Below are positions 40,201 to 52,200 of a stretch of DNA of 64,000 nucleotides, one piece after another. The position numbers and the translations under genes were made by a program. The first letter of the stretch is position 1; every line of letters starts with the position of its first letter. The notes below the pieces were generated by a model, which saw nothing but the letters and a program-made list of their open reading frames with translations, was not told the DNA's origin and searched no databases. Source of the DNA: Diadema setosum (taxonomy: Eukaryota > Echinodermata > Echinoidea > Diadematoida > Diadematidae); NCBI GenBank assembly GCA_033980235.1, contig CM067067.1, positions 13,048,401-13,112,400 of the forward strand. The letters are read 5' to 3'.

Positions 40201-43200
40201 AATTAATGCCTTTTGCTTAATTTGCATACATTTACATAAATTCCATTTTATAAGCTTTTTTCCTTTAAAAATACAATTATTTAGAGACAAAATGTATATA
40301 AAAAATGAAATCACTTTCAAAGCAATGTATCAATACATTGCTTTGAAAGTGATTGCTATACAGAATCAGAGCGTATGTGAGTTTTGTCCTGGCAGCTCAT
40401 ATTACAGGATATAACAGTAGTTGTTGAATTCATGTTCATGGAATACAGCAGTGAACACAGAAATGTACACATGCACGTTACATGATCAGGAGTTGATATT
40501 TTCACATGTTGTTAGATTTGCGAATAGTACCCAGATCACAGAATTCCCACAAATAACCCCAGGAAAACAGGTACGGTATGAAGTCTCATTAATAAAGATT
40601 GTCTTTGATGCATTTGAGGTGACAAAAAATGATGTCAAGTATCAAAACTAAATGCAATCGTAAATTTGCTTTGTGTTTGCTCTGTGTTGTGGGCTGCTCA
40701 GGTACAGCCCTGTCGCGATTTATACAGCGACTGGGCTGTGTATAGTTAGTGTACAGTGCATTTACATAATATGCACAGCCCTGTACAGTGTATTTACATA
40801 ATATGTGTATGCACAGGCCTGTCACATCATTATCACAGCAAGTCATGACTGGTACTCTTAGTGGTCTCAGTCTGGTGGCCCCTGGCTGGGCCCCCTGCCT
40901 TGGACCAGCACTTAGGCTCCACTTAGACCTTGGGCCCCATGAGCCCCTGGGCCCCTGGGCCACCGGGCCCCCGGGCCCCCGGGCCCCCTGGCCTGGGCCC
41001 ACTTGGGCTCTGGGCCCCTGGTTCTGGGCTAAGGCCCGTGGCCTTGGGTCCGGCCTTAGGCCCCGCCTTTGGCCCGGCTGTACTTTGTACATGGTCTATG
41101 TGAAATCAAGCTTGTCTGTAACTGTATAATTACAAATAATTACAAACAATCACAAATGATCAACAGGTCCATACTATGAATATATGAATATATAAACATA
41201 TGAATATATGATTATATGAATATATGAATATATATGTGAATATATATATTATTATATATGATTATATAAATGTGATCAGGCGTTCTGTTACGGTGTCAGA
41301 TCAGCAGTCATTCATATATAGCAAATTTTATGCATGTATAAATGGCATACATTCATGTGTACAGTATGCTACACTACCGCTATGAAGTAGCTTAATGCTC
41401 TACCAGGAAAACCGTTCCTTACTGATAAAATATTGCCTTACCGATCTGCTTTCATTCAAGCATTACCGTTTGAAAACCGTTGCAAAGCTGCATGACTACC
41501 GGGAAAATACTCAAGTAAAGATAGGGCTTACTGTTGGCACAACTTTTACCGTACCGTACCTTTGTTACCGTACCTTTACCGATAGCGCGCGAGTACTGCA
41601 GAGCGCGCACGCCCGCAAATCTGTACTTCTACCAAAGATAGTAGATAACAAGATACAAAGGCGCGTGATAAAAATGGACACATTATGGCTACCCTACATG
41701 ACGATACAAAAGAGAGCTAAGTATAAACTCAGTACACCTAGGAACATCATTCATTTCCAAAGGTAGTGGTATCTTTATTATCTTAAAAAGATTTAAAAAT
41801 CATAGTCGTAGCTTTATTTCGATTAAGGGGATTATTTTGAAGAACGAGATTTTAGAGTAATAAGGATTATTTCGTGGAGGTAAAAATTTGGCAACAACAT
41901 GATCTCACAATCAAAACGCTTGATAAACAACAACAACATCTTCAAAGACAGCGCGTCTCAGGCAAAAGACACACATCACCTGAGACGCGCTGTCCCTGAA
42001 GCCGCTGCTGCTGTTTATCAAGGTGATGTGTTTTAGGCAGAGTATTGAAATCTGGTCATGCACTGCAATGGTGTCAAATCATGTCTCAAAGATTTTGCCA
42101 TGAAGGCTACACATTTCTGATGATTCAGCAAAACTTTTACACGCGCTGTTCATTTCTTTTCCATTATCACTGAGTTTGTAAATCAGCTATCAGTTACTTT
42201 GACTGTTTCTTTGGTGCATGTTGCCTTATTACTGTAAAAACAACTATTGCTGTGAATGTTTATTCACTTTGTTTGAATGCTAACATATAGACTTAAATTG
42301 ACAAACTAGAATGATTCACTCACTGATAAGTTATTGATATTGACAATTTTTGAGTAGGTAAGGAGTACCGTAGTTCATGTTCCAGATGAAAAGAATCAGT
42401 TGGAGATACTAGTGTTAGCTTCAGCTGCTTGTCAGTTTTAACGGTATCGAGCAGACTCTGTGAGATGGCATGGTGTAAATCAACTTCGTACACGTGCCAA
42501 TCATATTACTTGTAATATTGCTGCATGGCATGTTTTATGTGTTGCATATATTACAGGTCAATCTACCTCAATTGTCCGATGCTGTTCATCTTTGTCTCAC
42601 TCTGTCTCATGTGTGGTCTCGTCATGTTTGCTGTCTTCGCTGACTGCGACCCAATCAAGGCAGGCTTTGTTGCCAATGGAGATCAGGTAAATGAACATTC
42701 AAGAAAGACGGGCCCAAGTTGACAAGATTTGAAGGAAGAATGTGCAGAAATTTCACAAATTTACGTGCTGAAAAAAGATCTATTGCTTTGAATTCTTTAA
42801 ATGAACCACAAATAAGTACCAGTACATTGTATGTACCAAGTTTTCTTGAAATGTGGGCAATGATGTATTTCTTGTTAGCACTATTCACCCGTTCCCTACG
42901 GGAACCTCGTGGCCTGTGTATCAAGTCTATGGGGATCTCAGAATTCAGTATTGAACGGTTTAAGTGAAAGGGGACATGTTGTAATTGGTTTCCCATCAAG
43001 CGATCATGAATGCACATTTTACAGACCACTTCCCCATAGTGTAGTCTAAATCCACAGAATCTTCATTACAAATAGTTGCTGGACCTCCTCTGGAAAATAT
43101 TGTTCGTCATGCCCTGTATCTGGTCATATTCCAAATCTTTTGTGGTTGTGTTGATATTTCTACAAACCACCAGGATAACTCCCAATGTGCACACAATGCA

Positions 43201-46200
43201 AGTATGCCATGCGAGAGGCGAGTCTGATCACAAGATTGCAATACAAATACTGGTACACATTTACTGTTGGGAGCCAGTATGCATTTAATTGCACAGCTCA
43301 TATTGCAGCCCTCATGTACAATGTACATGTACATTCTGGCATAAGATGATAATGGTTTATTCTCTCCTACCTTCAACCAGCTTCTACCATTCTATGTGGT
43401 GACTGAGCTTGGCTTCATACATGGACTTCCCGGGCTCTTCATCGCTGCAATCTTCAGTGGGACCCTGAGGTACAATTTTATGCACCAAGTGATCAATTGT
43501 CAACCTTTAATTAACCAGTATACAGCGGCCAAGTGGAGTTTGCCTGGTTCTGCAGGAGACTCCCTGACAACTGTATCATATCTTCCAGACAAACTAAAGT
43601 CTCACTCCCCAGCAACTCATCTCATGCTCACTCGCTTAGAAATTATTTTCTTATGCCACCCAGAAAAAAAAAAAAAAACCTCAGCAAGAAGATAAATAAT
43701 AAGCATTAGATGAGAAGTACGCTTGTGCTGAACTGAGTAAGGTAAACTTTTAATTTATTTTTTTTTTTGTTGGCTGGAGGAAACCTTCACAGGTGTATCT
43801 TACAGCTGTTTTCTTTTCTAAATAATTTAAAGTGTTCTCTAAAAGTTGTGCCATCAACTAAGTCATATCAGTCATACATTCTACTTTTAAACTCATTCAC
43901 CCTTGACCAAAATATGGGTGAAAAAATGCTCAAAATGATGTCTTGCAGGACCATCATCCTTAACGAAAAGATGAGAATTATGATGCAAGTAAATTTTTTC
44001 TTTATAAGTGTGCACCAATTGCCCAATTTCTAATTCCAAAATGAAATAAGCTCAATGGGGGGAGGGGGAGGGAGGAGACATCCGCTCAACCCCCCGCCCC
44101 CTGACCTTATTACAGCTTCCCTTCCTTGCAGTTTCTCACTTTCAGCCAGTTGAGAAACTTGGCATCTCTGTATCTTCATGCCCTGCCAATAGATGTGAAA
44201 GCTTACACTGATTTTTTAATTGCATTTGACACTCAAGATGCACATATTACATCATTATCTTCCTTATTGCTCCTCTGTGATTTTTGTGATTTTGATGTGT
44301 AGTTGTTTGTAGCCCTTATCGAGGCATTGGTGATTCCAGTGAAAATCTCTGTACAAACATTAGTGCCCGTACTTCAAAGAGGTATTTTACTAGCTTTTCT
44401 TCTGGTTCATATACATTGTACATAAAATTATTAAAATAGAATAATGATAGAAAAAACGATTAAAATATGTTGATGATATTGTGTGAGATGTGAGTTCAGC
44501 AGAACAGTCATACACAACAGATGGAAGTGCCCCTTTTGGAATGATATCATATAAGAGCAGAACAAATATGTGAATCAACAAATTTGCAAGTCACTATCCT
44601 CTCTGCAAACCATCAGAGCCTATGTTAGACTGTCTTTCCTCTTTGTTGACATTCTTCTCTTTCCCTGTGGTACAATCATCCCTTGCAGCACTGTGTCGTC
44701 GGGGCTGAACTCGCTGGCCGCTGTGACGGTGGAGGACATCATCAAACCATTGAAGAGGGATATCTCTGAGAGGAGTAAAACCATCACTTCCAAGATCCTG
44801 GGTGAGGCAGCTATATTGTTCACTAGTAATATACACTCTTCCTGAAGATGATGGACAGTGTGATGTTGAGAATAAGTCATGAATGGGATTCTTTATTTTT
44901 TATTTGTTTGTTTCACCACTTGGAAAAGAATGTGAATCCGTGTCATGCTATCTGAAAACTTGAACACAGTATTCATCGCATAATCGGGCATCTGATAATC
45001 GGGAACCTCGCTTAAATGACATGCGCTTCCCAGAAACATTTCCAATGTATGTTCTTTTCACTGGATAATCGGGCGGGGACCTCTGATAAACGGGACAATT
45101 TTTCTTCAAGCGATCTTTGATTTTGTTGATATTTTACACAAAAAATCTACCAAAATACCGCAACAATATTTCAAAGATTCCCTATCAGTTGTCGTTTACA
45201 TCGAACTTACAAAGCAAGCTTCGGACTGGTGTGTTTTGACCTCCGTCCATCCAGTACACGTACATGCATAGCCATGAAAGAGCCGTGTATAAGTATCCAT
45301 GCCATTGCGAAACACATGCTTTCGCGAACATTCTTCTCCCCTACATATAAGCAAAGCCATGTGCAAGGAGAGCTAGAGGGTCACGCCGAGGGGTAGAGTG
45401 GTTGTGTATTCATGTACACGTGTAGCTGTATGCACCACCTAGATGTGTATCTCAATAGATATCTTGGATTGAAGAACTTAAAACGGCAGGGTACTAAATA
45501 GAAGTTTTGAATAATATCCTTTTCCATGTCAACTGACTTCAGCCGATCAACCCCTGGCACATGACAAACACACATGGTAATGTACGTCATTGCCATTTGC
45601 TTCCTTGGGGCAGGATTTCTGACCTGCACTTGCCGGTCATGTTCAGATGGTCGTACACTGTTGAAATCTAGCATGATGTTATACACCTAGATGGGGAGGA
45701 ACATCAGGGAACTGACACCATGCTCTGAGAAACAATCGTTATCCATGGTGCAAGTATGCATATTCCTGCTAAGCGTGCATACCCTCATTCTCTGACACCT
45801 TAATTTATAACATGTTAAGAATGGCAAATTACATTCTTTACGTTGCCGTTTTGTTGATGTTTTTGTCACAAACATTGTGCAGGTGAGTCATTTCTACTTG
45901 ATGTATTCAATCTTCCTTAAATACATTGGGTGATTTCAAGTTTGGTGCTAGTGCTATTGCTACATCTCCCAAACAACTGCCTTAAATCAAGCTTCAACAA
46001 CGATAGTCAGATTAACACAATGTTACCGATCACGATTATCGATCCCCAGCACTAGGTGTTGGAATCACACCAGCGTGAATCAACACAGACGGTGAAACTC
46101 GATTCAGCAGACAACATTTAACACCGGGCCCAGCACCAACTACTGTAGATTGATATGTCATAATTTTGAGATCAACGGCATAACAACGACTGATTTCAAG

Positions 46201-49200
46201 TTCGGTTTTATTGCCGGTGCTAGTGCTATGTCAGCACTAGCACCAAACTGAAAATCACCCATTCTGTATATTACAAAGTACACGCAAGTCCCTCTTCACT
46301 CTGCTTTGTCCAACACGGCTACCAGTATTATAGCTAAAACAGTCAAACGTACACAAGATACTCTGTATTATTTGTTGCCAAACAGCTGTCATTGTTCTAG
46401 AGAAGCACAAACAAACACACACACTCACACGCACATACACACACACAAGCTTCTTTTTAACATTTGTCCCCCAGCTTCCAATACTAGTATGTTAGCTTAC
46501 ACACACAATTTTTTTTTTTTTGCATCTGTTCATCCCCCGCAGCTGCTGTGTATGGCCTGGTGGCCATCGGGATGGCCTTTGTGGCCTCCAAACTGGGCCC
46601 GCTCCTCACTGTGGCCATTGGTTTGATGGGAATGATTGGTGGACCTCTACTGGGCATGTTCACACTGGGCATCCTCTTTCCGTGGGCAAATAACATTGTG
46701 AGTGCATTGGTAACAGACCCCTTCAGTTTGTCGAACAATATATTGACAAAAGTCAAAATAAATTGTGCAGTTCTCATGTATCAAAACTTGCAGCCGGGCA
46801 TAAGAGCAGATGTTTTTTCCTTTGTATGTTTCAGTACATGTATACATCATAACTATTGGTATTTCACTTCTTAGACTGTATACTGTTAAAAATGCAGACA
46901 AAGTACAGTGTACATTGTTCAGCAATTACAAGTAGATTACCTTCCCGTTGACATGTGTGTATCAAAAGGCGCGTATTCCAGATTTCCTGTTCTATATCTC
47001 AAGACTGCGCCAGATCAATTCCTCTCACAATGACCACTGTAAATTCCTTCCCTTGAGTATGGTGTTGCAGAATTTGTGCACACATGCCAATTAATTATGA
47101 CACGGTGTTAGTTTTTCCTTGCCTTGTCGCATGCTGCTCCAAACAGGGTGCATTGAGGTTTTATTGGAGTTCTGCTTTTCCGTATAACAATCTTTTTATT
47201 GACATATGATGGCTTTCTAAAAAAGTTTCATTCTGCAATGCTTATGACATCGAGTTTGAAGAATACTCGTCTTTGAAATTTCATACCCATTTCAAACTCA
47301 TGGGTAGTCTTTCTAGATTTGCCATATGAAAGCCTGCTATAATGTAGTACTTTGAGGTCATGAAACTGAAAGTGCTACTTTATTTTTCTATGTAGTATTA
47401 AAATAGATGGATAAATGAAACAAAGTAGAATGAAATAATCAAAGGTCTGTACTTCAGGATATGATATTTGTGAGCTAAGTAAGATCTGCAACATGAATGC
47501 TAAAACGACACAGCTTTCCAGTTCTGCCCCCCCCCACGGAAGAAAGCAGTAACTGCATAGCTGCTGAGCTGAGATAAATGCGATTTTGTGTTTTTTGCAG
47601 ATTCTTTAAAAACACAGAAACATTCAAAAATAATTGTGTGGTATGATTATGCACCATACCTAGTTGGCTAACAATACCTAGGAAAAAATTATGTTTCCGT
47701 TATTTTTTAAATGTTATTTAGGAAAATGCAGTTACTGCGGTGGCTCACCCTTGATTCTGGGTAGTTTCCCCACGGAAAAAAGCAGTAACTGCAGACGGCC
47801 AGGAGTCTGCTGTTTTCCCCATGGAAAAAAGCAGTAACTGCACATGTCACATGACCATAGGAGGAGAATTGTTACCACCACCAGGTTATAACGTTCTTCT
47901 ACTTTCTGGTTAGTCTAGATCTATAAGATCTAGGACCTATCACTAGACCTAGACTAGGTCTTGTCGATTGAATGGCATTCTGTGTAAAAATAAGGTAGAC
48001 ACCTATGTACCCTAATTGAACTTTGGAGTGCCCGGCCTGGCCCCTGACACATGACCCTGGACTAGACAATAAAGTCAAGTCTCTTCGTCTTAGATCCTAG
48101 TCGAACTCTGACGTTACACTTAAGCTAGACTACAGATCTATGCCCAATGTTAGTGCTAGACCTAGGTATATTACGTTAGATTAGGCCTACTGACATTTTG
48201 TCTAACACTAAACAGTTAACAATAGATTAGAATCTAGATCTACTCTGTAACGTTAGATCTGGTAGACCTATTTTAAACTTTAGGGCATACATCTAACATT
48301 AGAGTCTAACGTTAGTGCCTAGTGCTCATCTCCCTTCAGTATATTTTCAGCTCACCTAGATTTTCTGGTTCTGGCCAAAGCCATGGCTACCATGACTTTT
48401 CCTCTGCAATTCATGATAGATTTACAGGCATGCCTGGACTGCAGAAACTGTGTGACAGCATGGTTAGCACCGGCATGATCACTCAGACTGTACCAGACCT
48501 GCAATACTGTGCATGCAAGTGATGAGTGTGATGTGATGCAATGTTTAGCTAGTTACTGTATGCTGCAGAATTTATGCGCATGCAGCTGCTGCACGCGTAT
48601 TCTGCACTCTGAGCGCGCTGAGTCTGCCAGGTTTGCTAGTCTCCAGAAAGAAGCTTTTTCTACAACTTGTCATATGATTCCCTGCGGGCAGAGTCAAGTT
48701 ACTGGTGAAACAATCTTTTTATATCTACTCTCTTAAATTATGGGAGAAACTGCTGTTTACATTGTTTAAAAAAAGAATTAGTAGAAAAAATAAATGGTAT
48801 TAGGGAAAAAAATATACAGGAAGGACTATTCAGAGTCTGAATGATAAAGACTAAATTGTTAGTTACTGCTTTCTTCCGTGGGCTTTGTTAGTTACTGCTT
48901 TTTTCCGTGGGGAAACTTGCAAAGTTGAATCAACTGGATGCAGTTACTGCTTTTTGCAAAAGTGAAAAATTGTATTTTTGGTCACTTTCATTTTTCTTTT
49001 TGCAAAACTGACCTATTAACATTGGAGAGCATTGGGTAAACTATTCATTTTTGCAAAAAAGTAGACATTCATAAAAATGTCAGTTACTGCTTTTTTCCGT
49101 GGGGGGGCAGAGTTTGGACAATGGAAACAGCCATCTCGCACATGTGCAGAACACCATTTTTGGCCTAATTAGGGTCGTTTTCGCATTCATGTCACAGATC

Positions 49201-52200
49201 TAAAGCTTGCTATTAGCCGTACTTGGATAGCACATTAATGATTTTGATATGAGTATAGCGCTTATTGAGTTTCTTACTTCAAACTATCCTTATATTACTA
49301 AATGAGAAAATGACAAATTCCAGGTGACCATTATTAAGTTATTCTACATGTATTTCTCAGAAGGGAAACAGACCTCCAAAAAAGATTTAGTGTCCAAAGG
49401 CTAAGTTAATGTGAGACTATTAAGTACATGTAATTTGTTTTCTCTCTGCTCGCAGGGAGTCATTGTGGGCTCCTTGTTTGGATTTGGCGTGTCCTTCTGG
49501 ATTGGTGTTGGTGCCTATGTGTATCCCCCAGTTGCGGACAAGTTACCAACGTCGATCGACGGCTGCCTGCTCCCAAACGTGACGACGACAGTGGCTGCAT
49601 ACCTCGCCGAGAATGTCACATCTGTATCGGAAATTCTGCCCGATTCATCAAACCCGTAGTATGAATCTTCTGCATTTCTATTATACAGTGCACTCCCGTT
49701 ATAACGAAATTCTGGTTATAACGAAATTCCGGTTATAACGAAGTTCCGGTTATAACGAAGTAAAAATTCGGCCATAAAGTTATCCTCTTTATGTATTTTT
49801 TGTTTGTTTATTCACTTATAGTGAAATTTTGATGTAATGAAAGAAAACTGCCGGTCCCGAGGACTTTGTTATAACGGGAGTCCACTGTACAAACACTATG
49901 AATGCAATGAGTGATGCCAGGTTATGCAGACATTTTCAGTTACTCTTGACTGGCCTAACACAGGGCTAGAACAAAACCAAGTTTCCAAAGGCAATGGGTT
50001 AGAGTGCTGTCTGTGGGCTGTGCATGTATGCTTCCATTATATGGTTTGGCTGTCTGTTAATAGAACTGTTGTCATACGTGTGTCTTTGACGCTCCATAAG
50101 TTTGCATGAAGATGACTTTTTTCGCATCATTGAAGCATCTTTTTTAGTCCTTGGCCAATGACTTAAGTTAGTGACATCTGTTGAATGATTAAGATCAATA
50201 AAGCTTCAAAAAAAATACTGTTCTTGTGATAATTTCTGGCAGATGTTGAGAAGGGCTTGATATGTTCTACACATATATACAATGCATGTATTTGAAGGCT
50301 CACAAAGTATTAGATTACTCTGTAAGTTTTGTAAATGACTATCAAATGTTGTGTATATACAAATGCAGTTTATTAGAAATCACTCTTGTGTTGATATTAG
50401 CATTGTAACAATGCTGAACCACACATTCCACCAATGTTTTTAATGAATTAGCAGTAAGTGGAGATGCTCTAAAGACTCTTAGTATTGTAATACAGTACAA
50501 TTCAAATGCCCATTCAGTATTCAAATGCTTGTACAGTAGGAGTACATTGAGCAATACATTGACCAATCTCCAATTGTCACATGCTTTAGACTCTTGTCAT
50601 CTTTGCCATTAACATATTTTTGATGCTAATCATTTCTTCCTCTACTTTTCTCAACAATACTCTCTTCTCTTCTCGCTGGCACCAGTCCACGCATCGCCAA
50701 GTTTTACAGCATATCCTACCTGTGGTACAGCTTTACAGCCTTGATGGTGGTTCTCTTTGTCGGACTTTTGACAAGCTTTCTCACAGGTACATTTCATCTT
50801 TCCTTTCAAGAATGCCATCTCCGGGCATTCATTCCCATGAGTGTTTGAAGTATGAAAAGGGTCCTTGCTCTGCAGCAGCAATAGTAACTAGAAAAACGCT
50901 CCTAGAGTGCAGACCCCCACCGAGCAGCTCATTCCCACCCATACACGCATGCTGAAAATCGCCAAATTTTCCAATGATAGCTTAAAAAACACAAGAACTA
51001 GAAAAGCACTCTAAAAGCGCAGACCTCCACCAAGCATGCAGCTCATTTCCACCACTGATCTTGTTCTTCCATAGAGATATCAGTGATTTCCACCCATACG
51101 TACTTATAGCATTATGTGCTGAAAGTCACCTGATTTTCCAATATAGAAGCCTTTGTTACGTCATAAACCCTCAGCTGCACGGCGCGCCTCGCCCTAGCAG
51201 AAAGTGGAGCACGCACTTTAGTGCGTGCATGCAAACCTCAAATACGCACAGCCTGAACTCCCAAGTTCATTGACCCTACCTGTCAAAATGTCAAAACTCC
51301 TTCATAAATTCCCACAAAATTTTTCCGATCACTACCAAAATTTAATCATCTGTTACTTGTATCATTCTAAACCTTTTCTGCAAGTTTCATCCAAATCCGT
51401 TAACTATTTTTTGAGTTATTTTGCACACGGACAAACAAACAAACAAACAAACACACAAACCAACGGTAACAAAAACATTACCTCCTCCCTTGGCGGAGGT
51501 AAAAAAAGCTAAGAAGTGTTTACCTCATCAGCTTCCTGTTGTGCACGGCAGCTCTTCAGGGTGGCTCCTCGAGCAGAGCACTTGCTTTAGTACATGAATG
51601 TAAGACTCATTTACGCACAGCTCAAACTCCCAAGTTCATTGACCCTATTTGCCAAAATCTTAAAAATCCATCAAAAATTCTAACAAATTCCCAGATCATT
51701 ACCATAATTTAATCATATATTCCTTATGTCATTATCAACTTTTCCTTTAAGTTCAACAAAATCTGTTCACAGCTTTTTGAGTTATTTTGCAAACAGACAA
51801 ACCAATGCTGACAAAAACATAACCTCCTTTTTTGGCAGAGGTAATAAGTCATTTAAAGTATATCACTCATTGGTTGAAGCAACTAACTACAAAGATTGTG
51901 CACCCTGTGGGAATGTTCCTGCTTGGCTTCAACTTGTTCAAATTAATTGCCATCTTGGAAATTGTAGAGGCTTTATGACTTGTTTACCCTTGCATAATTG
52001 GTGGTCTTGCATGATTCTTTTTTCAGTCAACTCATGCAAGTGCCAAGTGCTTTCTTCAAACACTGATTTCATTGAAAGACAATCGTGTCAAGAAATGTTG
52101 AAATAGTTTAGAGTTATTCAGGGGGTGATGTATCTAAAGATATCCAGTGATAATGATTGCGCATGATCGCACTCTGCTACTTATCACAACTTGACTTTAA

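Larger units (their letters stand above)
38174..42556 (+). other. Transporter intron 6
   Basis: It contains a GGATCCGCC MITE, hairpins at 39065, 40309 and 41919, a ~190-bp direct duplication, a GGGCCC-rich island and an ATATGAAT-rich low-complexity stretch (41171-41268). Confidence 0.85.
42687..46542 (+). other. Transporter introns 7, 8 and 9 (excluding exons 8 and 9)
   Basis: Introns 7 (42687-43380) and 8 (43470-44688) are AT-rich with no recognised elements beyond homopolymer runs. Intron 9 (44802-46542) holds a pogo-like fragment, a GGTGATTT MITE and a CA-type tract (46413-46447). Confidence 0.75.

Noticed and set aside
40589..41092. 167-codon minus-strand Pro/Gly/Arg-rich open frame
   Set aside because: It owes its length to the GGGCCC-rich repeat and shows no domain or splice context.
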